Origin: Oopsacas minuta
Lineage: Eukaryota; Porifera; Hexactinellida; Lyssacinosida; Leucopsacidae
NCBI GenBank assembly: GCA_024704765.1
Contig: JAKMXF010000255.1
Span: 372,001 to 436,000 of the forward strand
DNA: 64,000 nucleotides
Direction of reading: 5' to 3'
In this document: positions 12,501 through 24,600 of the stretch, in pieces
Layout of the letters: the number at the start of each line of letters is the position of its first letter
Numbering within the stretch: the first letter of the stretch is position 1
The notes under the pieces: model-generated
What the model saw: only the letters and a program-made list of their open reading frames with translations
What the model was told of the DNA's origin: nothing
The model's database searches: none
Translations under genes and position numbers: made by a program

Positions 12501-14418
12501 TTTGAATTTCGCATTTTCGAGTTTCCCACATGTAAATTTATCGTTGTTTTATGAATATAAAATAACAAATTGGCAAAATCTCAAAATTTACGTAGATACT
12601 TGCTCTCAGCGGCTACAAAGGGGGTTGATCTTTCAAAATAATTCAATAATATATGTCATATACGTATATTTCTGAATTACATAGCTCTAAATATATCCAT
12701 ATTATATTACTCAAAATGGGCCGTCAATTTGGGGAATAATGAATACCTCGATGCGCGATGCGCCGAGTTCATCGCAAAGCGACGAGCCAAAGGCTCGTAT
12801 GAATAAATAATTAAAGCTATTGTTAAACTTCAATATTCAATGAATCCATATTATACAACACTAGAAGTACCTATTGTGTAAAACTAATATATATTTAACA
12901 TCCAAGAACAATAGAATTATTACTGATGACATATTGCTGCTATAAAATGAATATTTTTCATTTACCTTCAGCAAAAAAACTATAAATATTTGTGCGTTGA
13001 AAGGATCCAAATACAGTCAACTACTCATAATCGGGACACATAGGTTCTAGCCCTTTCGTCCGGATTAAGCGGAGTTCCCAATTAACCGGAGATTTTCTAA
13101 TAATATTACTAAAGTGCAGCACTATTCTATTTTTCCAGTCGCAGAGTCCCCTGAAGCAAGTTAACAAATCTATGGTTGAGTCAAACCCATCCAATGTACA
13201 AACTTTAACATTTTTGGATCGTTTAGTGCCTTCGTGAATCAATGTTGATAATAATGACTGGAAAATAGAATTTGATTTGGCCAAATCCCAAATTTAGTTT
13301 GTATTTATCTAAATTTTGTACATATACCTAGATTATTAGAATTTCCTAACTCAAGAGAAATTTCTTCTTGATTGATTATTAATTTTCACTTGATTACCAG
13401 AAAATGATCAGTATTAACTTTAGTAGAGATGATTCCGTTCATGGAGATTTGTCCCAATTATGCGAAGTTGACTGTATAGTCAGACCTTGAAGCCTGTTAT
13501 ATTATTAGACAAATCATAACCATTAAAGTATATTAAGCTTTACTTAAACCTTACTGAGAATGAATTGATGTTGTGAGGTCATATTGTCTGTTGGGTGTTC
13601 CTGAATCATCTCCTGATTTGTAATATTTAGAAGTCTCCTTTCTACAACTGCTAAAACTTGAATAACACTCTCGGTACTTAAAATAGAATAGTGCATCACA
13701 GTCACCCCCAAAACTGTCACAACTACTTCCATCCACTTTCTTATCACTACTAAATTTGTAAAAGTTGATTGATACTGTACCTGTGCTCTCAACTAAAGCC
13801 TAAAGAAAACAAATCATTTAATTAATAGTGTATTTCCTTGAGCTGAATGTTGTTCAATTCTAACTGCGAAATATATAGCATAGAATAAACCACTTTCCTA
13901 TCATTATGTTTACATTAGTGCAGTTCTATCCAACCTTATTGGAACATGAAACCCTTCCATAAACAACAATAATCACCGTGGCATGGAAATGCGTAGAAAC
14001 TGTAACAGCAAGGGGCATCATGGCAGTCCGAAGGAGTTTATCCAGGAATTTCTGGGCTGGCACTTTTATTGCAGGAGTCTTCTGGGGTCGCAAATTTTTG
14101 GATGGTAAAATAGTGATTCTATACAATTTCGAGTTTAACGAGCGATACTTAGTGTCATTCATGGCTACTGAACTTGTACTTTTAGGTGCTCGCCAAGCAC
14201 CTAGATGTACTCCTGATCCTGGGACTAATCCGCCCACTTTTCGGAATTTCCACGCTTGGGAATTTGGGGTAAAAGAACAATCTCTGAGCGGTGCACAGAT
14301 TCTCCTAAGATGCCTAATCTCAGAAGTTAAATTCTAAGTACTATAACTACAATAATAACAGACTTACCACATTGAGGAGAAATATACATGAGAATAAGAT
14401 TCCAATACTGATTCTCAT
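3572..14418 (-). CDS. Notch-ligand-like (MNNL-DSL) / EGF / FN3 adhesion GPCR fusion
   Basis: Four exons: 14368-14418, 13555-13799, 11931-12232 and 3572-11580, closing in phase to 2868 residues. Order: signal peptide (1-17); MNNL-like domain (about 18-140); DSL domain with cysteines 155, 164, 168, 180, 188 and 197, spaced exactly as in Jagged; 11 calcium-binding-type EGF repeats (200 to about 645); 12-13 FN3 domains (to about 1925); 5 EGF repeats; a hormone-receptor domain (about 2120-2176); GAIN with a GPS ending in HLS, predicted cut L2468/S2469; seven membrane helices (about 2488-2721); and a 147-residue cytoplasmic tail. Acceptor AGs fit at every junction; the acceptor at 12232 was picked over a nearby AG because only it keeps frame. 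The likely role is a cell-surface receptor that also displays a Notch-ligand head. The ligand and G protein are unknown. A gene-model fusion of two neighbours is the main alternative. Confidence 0.85.
11931..12232 (-). other. DSL-domain exon of the fusion receptor
   Basis: This exon is not in a long open frame starting with Met, so it is easily missed. It encodes 100 residues (100-199). The first half resembles the end of the Notch-ligand N-terminal C2 domain (RVEVEEWDDD aligns with the Jagged LLVEAWDSS strand). The second half is a full DSL domain with the FQCDTDYYG start and CLSGWTGTYC end. At the Notch-binding face, the aromatic-Cys-basic-x-Arg pattern is kept as Y167-C168-K169-A170-R171 and Y174-Y175-G-H. 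Confidence 0.88.
12411..12800 (+). repeat. Dispersed repeat, copy 1, hairpin 3' end
   Basis: About 390 bp that recur at 14604-15080 in the same orientation. Shared landmarks are the start TTAAATCTCAATTGTTG, a GTTTGTCTGTT stretch, GGGGGTTGATCTT, the TGTCATATACGTATATTT block and the end GCGACGAGCCAAAGGCTCG. The last part folds as a CGAGCC-AAA-GGCTCG hairpin. A single 3' hairpin with no terminal inverted repeats would suit a non-autonomous rolling-circle element, but no decisive ends were identified. Confidence 0.65.
13014..13474. mobile_element. Tigger/pogo-like non-autonomous element in receptor intron
   Basis: A 461-bp element with inverted ends CAGTCAACT and AGTTGACTG, extended by matching CATAATCGGGACA-type sequence, flanked by TA on both sides. 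TA duplication and CAGT ends suit Tc1/pogo-type elements. It lies between the MNNL and DSL exons. The 87-residue open frame inside shows no transposase motif I recognise. Confidence 0.7.
13555..13799 (-). other. MNNL-like exon of the fusion receptor
   Basis: It encodes residues 18-98, beginning ALVESTGTVSINFYKF, a beta-strand that matches the first strand of Notch-ligand MNNL domains. A DGSSC...GDCDALFYFKYREC cysteine pattern follows, like the NGxCC...CDxxFxxCL pattern of Jagged and Delta. It starts in phase 0 after the signal-peptide exon and ends in phase 2 at a GTAAGG donor. Confidence 0.75.
14368..14418 (-). other. Signal-peptide exon of the fusion receptor
   Basis: A 51-bp first coding exon encoding MRISIGILFSCIFLLNV, a typical signal peptide core, followed by a GTAAGT donor in phase 0. 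Joining it to the exon at 13799 gives a plausible cleavage region near the junction. Confidence 0.7.
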
Positions 14419-15620
14419 TTCTTTGATTCCTACAATTGAATAATTGTGTATTATAAAAATTAGAATCAACCAATATCATGCAAAGAGATTCGGGTTTACT
14501 ACTAGAGAAAGAAAATTGACAATGACCTAACTGACAACCCTCCTAGCTCCTCGCGATTTTTAGGTATACATAAAAAGGCTCGGTTTGAAATCTATATTAT
14601 TAAATCTCAATTATTGTCTGTTTGTCTGTTTGTTTGTTTGTTGTCAAGAAAAGGATTTACAGTATGCAATTTTGAAATTGTCACATAACTATTTCTTTAT
14701 CGTGTTTATCAAGGAAGTAAATAGAATTCAATAAAACTACACTAATTACAACGAACATGCTGAATCCGATTTTCACACTTTTGGATTAATCATATGTAAA
14801 TTTAATTATTGTTTTTACGAATATAAAGTAAACAAATTATCCAAATCTCAAAATATACATACAGGCTTGCCCTCAACGGCTACTAAGGGGGTTGATCTTA
14901 CAAAATAATTCAATAATATATATGTCATATACGTATATTTGTGAATTACATTTTTCTAAATATATCTATATTATAATACTCAAAGGGGCCCGTCAATTTG
15001 GAGAATAATGAATACCTCGAGGCGGAATGCGCCGAGTTCATCGCGAAGCGACGAGCCAAAGGCTCGTATGTATAAATATATTTTCTCATTCTTATGAAAT
15101 GGAACAGAAGAGCGTTAGTCAGGATAGAAATAAATAAATTGTACAGATATATACAGTATTGTGTGCGCGGATTTCTTAAGTCTAAAGAGCCCTACCTAAC
15201 AACTCACTTGTTTGAAATCTGTCAATATTTGATCGTTCTGTTAGCTTATCCCAATTGATGTGTTATAAAGCAATGAAATTACCAAATTTATATACTTTAT
15301 AGCTGGCCTTAAAGAGGTGACATAGTTCAACATTTGAGATGCTTGATGTATAATTCACTTGAATATAATGCTTATTGTAAGGGTAAAGATAATGTTATTG
15401 GGCTGGTATAGAGATTATTTCTTAAATGTAAGGGATAAAAGAATGTTCAATAATCAGAGGAATGAAATTAGATAAGTAATATCATCCAGGTGGTATAAGA
15501 CCAAATATTCCATTCATTCATTAAGATTATTGTATACTACAAGTCTATAATATATCTGTATACAAACAAGTCTAAAATTCTACCAAAAATAACACGAATG
15601 GTATAAAATAATAAAGAACA
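14419..15620. other. Gap between receptor start and NAA25 end
   Basis: It contains repeat copy 2 (14604-15080) and otherwise AT-rich sequence without a convincing gene. The receptor promoter is expected just above 14418, but no clear element was recognised. Confidence 0.5.
14604..15080 (+). repeat. Dispersed repeat, copy 2, hairpin 3' end
   Basis: The second copy of the repeat at 12411-12800, in direct orientation, with the same CGAGCC-AAA-GGCTCG hairpin at its end and a longer GTCTGTTTGTTTG run at its start. The two copies bracket the signal-peptide and MNNL exons of the fusion receptor. Confidence 0.65.
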
Positions 15621-18600
15621 CTAAATCTGTTCTAAAAGTTTTATTCTATTGTCAATTGCAAATCCAATCTTTTCCAGAGAAGTGGTGTAGCTGGAGGTTA
15701 GCTCAAGGAGAGTTCGTTTCCTCACATCATAAGTCAGCTGAAGAATAATAAAATTAATGAATTCTGATTGTAGCAACAAAATAAAAATGCCTAATAAATT
15801 TCGAATATGTAAAAACAAGAAAATATGACGAGAAACATAACTCTGAGGCTAAGCTGATAAACACGAATAATTGTTAAATCAACTTACAGAAGTAGATTGG
15901 AGTTCAGTGTCTGGTTGAATCTTCATAACATTCCTAAGAAAATAATCTAAGTCAATATCATTGAAGTAAGCAAGTGCGTTAGTAACATAAATCTGTAATT
16001 CCTTGTATACAGGGATAAGAGTAGAGGTAATGAATGTATTGAGAGTATTGATATCTTCTGAAGTGTCCTAGAGCGAACGGATTGATATATATTAAATAAA
16101 CTAAAATTGATAATAGTACACTACAAGGTTTCTCAACCTGTGGCCATATGACCAAACTTGTACCCTAAGTCGACGTGGGTGTGGTCAAGCCCCATGATAT
16201 ACTGTACTGTACTGTAATTACGCATAATAACGGCATAAAATCAAAATGCAGTATAAAATTGAAAATTTTTCATATATAAACTTACTGGAAATTTAGAAGA
16301 TTGCTTAGCTTTCTTTGATTTTTTCGTTTTAGGAGATACTAGTGTGAATACACATACCATACATATGTTGATGATACTGATTGTCTAATAGAGGTTAATT
16401 AGGGAAATAATTCGGTATTGATGGAAACATTCAATGTTAATATCTAAACCAGAAACTTACAAACAAGAGAGTTGTAATCTTCTCAACTGTTAGGAATATT
16501 CTATCAAAAGTCCCTTGCATAAATTCTTCGTTAGAAATTTCCTTCATAATCTCTGAAGATAATAACATTTGTTAAATAACACAAAATTAAACAATTCAAA
16601 ATATTGCATTACAGTTTGAGTGTAAGATTTAATATAAATATGAGACTTGAGTGAAGTAATGTATATCACTAAACAATATATAAATTGAAAGAGTTGAATA
16701 GAAACTTACCTATAAGTGGAACAGCTAAGAATTGTACATCCATTTCTATACTCTTCGATTCTATAGATAACATTGAAATACATATATTGAATGAAATAAG
16801 TAGTATTTCATTACATTTTGGGGCAAGGGACTCAAGCGCTAGGCTGGAAACACGGTATCATATAATGATTAATATGTAATACTCACCAGCTATTGATCTC
16901 AATACAGATTGTAACAACTTGAAGAAGCTCCTTATCACTTGTGCATTCTTGTTAGGTGGAATGAGTAATTCCAGCATTGGTAGCTGAGGAGACCTCAATT
17001 TAGCCTGACAGGGTGAATAAATAAAATGTTCCCTACTCATACACTTTGCATACAAATATTACCAGAGAGTATTCTGTGTTAGTTTGAGCTGCTAGTGCAT
17101 ATGATGGATGTGTTACTGCAGCTTCTATTTCTTTATCAAAATTATCTAAACCTTTCTCGAATAAAGAAATAAGTTCTTGCCATCTAATAGCTCCCTCATT
17201 AACAGCTCCATCCTTTGTCTTAATAATATTACCATCAAGCTCAGTGTATAGCAGACACACCTCTACTAAGCTTCCTATACATGTTATGAGTGTTCCTCTC
17301 ATTCGAATCCAGATGCACTAAACAAATATTAATAACTTAAGGAATAGAATTACAGTGTAATCTGCAATTGAAATTAATTCCTTATTCCAAGGATATTAAT
17401 CCTGGTAGAAATTATGAAGAATAGACCAACCGAGCTCAGTTAGAAACCCAGATAAATTAGCAAAAGGGTTTAATAGATGAACCTATCACTTACTTCTGCA
17501 TTAAATGTATCTTTCACATCTTTGTCAGTAAATTTTCTAATCATAAAATAGGAAATAAATAAAGAGAAATACAACTAATAAAGAATTAACAAAAGCAGCT
17601 ACCTGATAGATGGAGTATAATCCTCTATCACATTTAGGTCTCTGTTATCTTCGTATGTTTCTGAGTCTAAACCTACAGTACATCTTTAAATAAATACATC
17701 TAGAACAGATAAACAACTTTGGCATAACTTAGAATGTTTGTACTGTTGCGTGTCAGAATTACTGCCTGTATTACCGATACCATGGATATTCATAATCCAT
17801 GTCAGAATTGCTGCCACTGGTATATGACTTCGTTGATTATACATGCGAAATTAGTTCCGATATTTACTCTAACTGAATTCATATTAGTATACATAGCTGT
17901 CCAAGGATCAAGCTTCATTTCACGATACCTTGAATCAAAGTTCAACCCTTTCACACCTACTGAATATATATTTCATTCTCAGATGGACCTTAGTAAAGTA
18001 TGGGGTACTGACATCGAAATTTTAGCTCTGACTTCTATCCTTGGAGTAGATATTTTCATTTGCAACTTCCACAACAATAATGAAGATAAGTTAGGGGTCA
18101 AGATGGTATCGATATCACAGTACACATGATGGCTTTTCATATAACAGTGGTAGCAATTATGACATGGATTATGAATATCCATGGTACCAGTAATACAGGC
18201 AGCAATTATGACACGCAACAGTACTCAACTAACCTTTTACCACATCAAACCAAGACTCAAAACTCGGTAAATGATTCTTCAATTCTGTCAACTTAGGACT
18301 ATAAGATATTAAGAAAATAAAGTCAGGTCCCAATTATTCTATACTTTAGTAATACATATATTACAGCTGTTCTCATGTAAATGGACTGAGAAATATATCA
18401 AACAATTTGCAATAGGCAAGGGAGTTGCCACACAGATTTCATTAAGTATTGAATAAATCAACTGAGTGAACAACAAGTATTGTAATTGGACCAGCTAGAT
18501 AGGTTCAACTATTCCCTTCCTCTCCTGACGAGACATCCTACGTAATTATCCATGAATGTATATTCTATTTCTACTGCTTAAAACATACTTGGAGAAACCA

Positions 18601-21600
18601 TCAATCCAAGAATACAATAGAGAGCTCAAATCAATGCTTTTCTTGTAGTAAGAATTGGAGAGGCGATTCTTAAAACATACCATCTCTAAAACCTGAGGAA
18701 GAAAGTGAAAAATTCCGCGAATAATATATAAAGAGATAATACTTTTTCGAAGTTCCCATTCTTGTATGCTGTTTCTATATACTCACTCGTCTAAGGAAAT
18801 AAGAGTGGAGAAATCGTGATAATATTTAGAAATAAAATTAACACAAGGTGACTAACATCACGTCGGTTACTCCGATGTAACACCTGACAATTTGAAGCGA
18901 TAGCAGTGAATGCGCTAGGAAGACCAAGAGTGTGAGAAGCTCTCTCTAATAAATAACTAAACAAAGAATCATAAATACAACATCAATCGATTACGCAATT
19001 ACGTGCTATCTGTTACGAGTGTAATGAAGGGAAACACTAAATTTTAGCACTGCGAACATCAAATTCGAAGTAGTATATACTGCCTATTGGAGCGTACCTT
19101 ACTTTATTTTGGATACAATGGCTATCACTTAAATATAACACCGGTTATAAGAACTTATGGTTATAAGAACAATCCTCTGGAAAACGGTTCTCATATACTC
19201 CTGTATAAATATACCGATTATAAGAACATATTTGGTACTCCCAAGGGTGTCTTATAAGCGATAACAACTGCAAAATAAATTACCTCAAACTTTCTGCTTG
19301 TAGATGCTTAATTTCTAACTCCATATAATTATCAGTACAAACTTCAATACCTCCTGACAAATATAGAATATATGTCACATACTGAATTAGGAAAGGAAGA
19401 GTGTAACTAACCTAGAAATGCTTGTATTTTGAGTATCATTAATCTTGCGAGATAATTCTTACCACTAGTTTTAAGAACAGCTGATGCAACCATCAAAGCT
19501 TCCAACAGATAACACTTGTCACCTGTAAAATATATAATATATATAATCAAGAACTGAGTACATAGCTTGTAATAAGATAGAAGAATACTGTGATACCTGT
19601 AATGCTGTATAAATCTACGAGGAGATGTGTAGCTACATTAGCGTATGGATCACTGTATTGAAATTCTGTATCATTCAGTGAGGTACCTATACGAAAGAAG
19701 AAGTATTATCTTTTATGGAGAATGGATAAATAGCATTTTAGTGAGTGAGTGATGGATATAAAGCGGCAACTCCAAGAGGTTTACGTGGCCCTAATAATGT
19801 TGTGCATAATGGTTATTATGTAGTTCTTAGATGCTATATTATTGTCTATTATCCATGGTACAAAATGTATATCATGTCAGTCAACTACAGACAAGTAATT
19901 TTTACGGAATTACTACAAACCTTCGAATAATAATTTCCCGGATTATATTTGCTATTTTTCGAATTATTCAATGTCTTTTCAAGTTTGACATAATTGTGAA
20001 AAATGCCACTAACCTAAAGGCAATCCAAGGTAATGCTTTCTCATAAGCTCTGAAATGAGATCTCTCTTCTCTTCAACAGATAGCTGGTCATGTCTACCAG
20101 AATATCTGGTGATGTAGAGCAAGTTAATGTCTCTCTGTAGATGCTTGATCTACCTTGAGAGAGAGAAACAGTCAACAAATCAATTAACACCTTTTCCGTA
20201 TATGAATTTTAAAAACTACAACAGCGTTTATCGATATAACATGCATATCTACAGCAATAATATTAATTATGCTACCTGTTTATGTTGATCAGGAGTAGCA
20301 GCCTCTTGAGTAACAGCTGACTCAGTCACTAGCTTTTCCATCCATATGTTAAACTGAAGAGAAATAGTATAACTGTACAGCACCAAGTAGGATATTCCTA
20401 CTTTGTGCCACAAGTTGTGATATTTTTCTATAGGGAAATATTCGTATTTGGCACAGCGAAAAGTACAAATTCCTTCCTAGCGGAACCAAGTTTGAATTTT
20501 TGTTTTTTAGAGATATTTCCCTTAGATTAGTGTCAGACATGAAGTTTGGGAGTAATTCGATAATTATCACTGGAAGTGCGATACTTGTGTACAGATTTTC
20601 TGAGTAAATACTTAGAAATCAGTCTAAGGTTACCAGTTCCCTTAACTCGGAGAACTGCACACCAGTAGAATCTTTCATTTGCGATGATATAGAATTTCTC
20701 TTCTTGTACACATATACAGTCAACATCCGTTATCTCGAACCCTCAAAGGAAATCAAATTCTATTCGAGATAACGGATGTTGACTGTATATGTGTACAAGA
20801 AGAGAAATTCTATATCATCGCAAATGAAAGATTCTACTGGTGTGCAGTTCTCCGAGTTAAGGGAACTGGTAACCTTAGACTGATTTCTAAGTATTTACTC
20901 AGAAAATCTGTACACAAGTGTCTCTCTCCGTTACCATTGCCGAATTGAGCTGAAAATAAAATCCGTTATATTTCACAATGCAAAATAATTCCTACTTTGC
21001 GGGGAACATAACGATTTCTTGTAAGTAATATATAATCCATCACGGGGCAGCTCTCATGCTGGGTGACAATATAATATGTATACCAATAATAGGACCAGAA
21101 ATTTCTCGGGTTTTTGATAAAATATATGGAATATTTGATAATTAATATACAATTGGCGCATCCAGCTAGTAAAGCCCACCATACACGATACAACTGTTGC
21201 AAACACAACGCAGCATACACAAAGCAATAATGTTAGTAAAAAATTGAATTTTCATGAAACAATGTTGCAGGAAAATAGAACAGAACAGAGCAGAACATGT
21301 TCCTATTTCCATGTAGCAAGTTTCTGGCAACATTGTTGTATGCAACAAAATTGTCCCTAGGGATACCTGAGTAATTTCAGAATCAGCTAGTCTGTCAATA
21401 AATAAAGTCATATCATCAAACCAGCACTTTTTAGCACCAAATAACTCAAAGTATTCTTTAAGAGAACACATTATATCTGTAAATAATAATAATAAGAATT
21501 ATAATAATATCAGATATACAATTGAGTATGAAGATGAACCTACCTGGAATTCTGGTAACAATAATATCATTCTCCCTGAGTTGAATAATGAGTTCAATTC

Positions 21601-24600
21601 TTGCTAAGAAAGGAGCCCTCAAGTAGTTCGCTTTCTTATCAATTTGAAACTGACATTTCTCATCAATATAATCCACAGTATTTTCAACAGAAAAGCTTCC
21701 TACACTAAACGAGAATTCTAAAGAAGAGCTAATCAGCAAGCGTTTTGTCATCAGTCATAAATATAGAAAAATGTAATATAATCCCAAATGACGAAAGTTC
21801 AACGTTTACGTTTACAGATTTTTGTCAGCTAATTTTAGGTGAGTAGAGCATTATAATTTGGATCTGTTCGATCATCAACACATAGTATAGAACTGAAATT
21901 ATATTCATATTGTGCAATATATTCCAAATTGGGAAATTTATTATAATCTAATTGGTATAAGGGGGGTAGAGCTAATTTAGAACTTCAAAGAGCTACGCGC
22001 AATTACCAATCCAGTTAATTGCTAGATAATTAGTCACGAACTATTTCTATGATATAAATTAATTGTGAAGAGAAGAATATAGTTGATGAGTAGGTCAAGT
22101 ATGAAGATACGTATTTGGGCTAATTAAAATTACGGGGAGGGGCAATTATGAGTGTGATATTAGTCGTTCCTCCGATCTTTAACTGATGAACCAATGACAT
22201 TATATATATTAAACTTAATTAGCCTTTTACTTAGTCTTATCAGCCTCTTCAATGTCAGGGTTCTGCTGTTTAGGGAGGAGAGGAGCTCTCTGAGATATTC
22301 TGTGTAGTTCAAGAGAACACTTTATTATACCTTTGAAAGCTGTCCAATCATCCTTACTATAATTTAATATTTCAAAAATAAACATAGGGTAATTTGGGGT
22401 TATCATGGGAAAATGGAACCATATCTACTGTACTAAATAATAGATGTACTCACACTGTATCACAACGTATCTTGTAACAGTACAGAGCTTCTTCCCATCT
22501 CTCTAGCTTTGTCAGACACTCTAGCTCCAGAGAGAATTGCTCATCTTCCTCAATTTTGAGTTCTAGAATTCAACAGATATTAATCATTATAGTACAAACA
22601 GTAGCGATACTCGTATTATAGATATTACTTGTTTCAGGGCTTAGTCTGGTGTAATATAGAATATCTTCAAATCTCCTGTTCAGCTTCAAGATGTTCAGAT
22701 ACAATTTAAGCTCTAATACATTAAGCTAGTGGTAAATAACAAACAAAGTTCTGTAATGAGAGATAGCATACCATTAGCATTGGTGAATTTATCTTTATAT
22801 CTCTCTGCCATCCTCTCTGCAAGAGGGATCAGAACTGATTTGGTTTGTTCATCATGACTAGCATGAATCTGTAATATGGAGAGTTCATAAATACAGATTA
22901 GAGAGATTAAAATAAACTGGAGGGAGTTAAGCTTAAGAATGCCTCAGAGAACTCAAACTTTGGAATATTATTTTTTGATATCAAATATGAGTGTTCTAAC
23001 CAGCACAGGTATCTAGGTTGATGGTTATAGACTGCCATAAATTATATAACTACTATGAAATTATACACACTGCAGTATACGTGGAGAAGTGATGGTATAC
23101 ATTAAGTAGGTGTTATCTTAGAATCCTGATAGAATATATAGATAAGATAAAGTGGTCGGGCCATTTATGGAATAACATGAGTATAAAGATCAATCTTATT
23201 GTATACTGTAAATTAGATATGACATACCACAAATTTATGAAATTTCAAATGGTAACTTTACTCTAACCGGGATTATACACCAAATAGTGCATGAGTGTTG
23301 TTATTACATGAGAATTATTAATAATAATTGATTGGAAACAGGTCATTTGGTTAGATCAATATCTGAGATTTCTGACTTTCCTTGGAAATCAAACACATAG
23401 GAATAAATTCTGAAGATGTAGCGTTAGTACATCAACCAGATCAATAATCGGGTCACACGGGTGGATGGCTCAATAAGATTGTTGTTCATTCATTCTTAAT
23501 GAGCTAATGAACTCAAAACAATTAAACAAAGATATTCAATCAAGTAGAAGTAGTAATTAATTAGAGTGTTAGTATATTAAACCATGAAACCACCGATATA
23601 ATTAATGAATTCCCAGGATAGATGTAAGAGAATTACTAGTGCAGTTAATGAACTTTTGATGCATGAAGCGTAATTTTAACTTAATTCTGTTTTAAAATAT
23701 ATGAATTCGATTTAACTCATGTGATGTATAATTGTGGGAGTTATTTAAAATTCAATGGTTATAGATATTAGAAATTTTAAGAATGAAAGGAGAAATCATC
23801 GATTCAACCCCTGTATTGTACAAACTACAAAGAGCTCCACACAGAAGCAAATTCATATAATTCAGCCAGGCAAACGAGAATAAGTAAGTTATGACACATT
23901 TCTCTAGCCATTTATGTACAGATACAAAATGAATTACTCTCAAGACAATATATTAAAATTGAATAGCTATTACGTATACACTTTGTGTGCATTGATGTTA
24001 TCCTCGTAGCTAGAGCGGTCAATCGGTATTGGTTTCATACTTTGAGTAATAATTTGTGGCAATGCAGGGAATAACAAGTACCCACAACCATGATAACTAA
24101 CATTTCCCTTAAATTGAATGATGACATTTGTATATATTCCTGAACAGATATTGTCTTACACAATACAATTCAGATTACATATAAGGAGGGATACTACATG
24201 GAGGGATACTACATGCACTATTTTGAGGCAATACATGTACATTCCCCATAAAAGATACAAAATAAAATGAATAAATAATTAATTAGCAAAATAACCTGCA
24301 TAACAATACTCATCACTGCCCAGAAGTAGTACGGATTGTTATTAGGAAACAACTTGTGTAATTCTAAAGCAATCTATAAATAGATATAATAAAATAATAT
24401 ATTTCGAGTAAATTAATATTAATATATGTAACCTGTTTCTGCTTCTGATACTCATCATTAGAAACGTGTGCCATGAATAAACGTGTCATTAATTCCTCAT
24501 TCTTAGGCTGTTTCTTGAGAGCAGCAGCATACATTAAAGCAATCTCTTCAACTAAACAACATTTATCTGGTTAAAAATCCTATGTCAGCACATGTTACTC

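Noticed and set aside
13926-14337. Overlapping open frames on both strands (103 and 119 residues) in intron 1 of the fusion receptor
   Set aside because: No recognisable domain, and the signal-peptide and MNNL exons on either side join directly in phase without them.
23752-23943. A 63-residue minus-strand frame in an NAA25 intron
   Set aside because: It does not fit the NAA25 phase or alignment, and no independent evidence exists.
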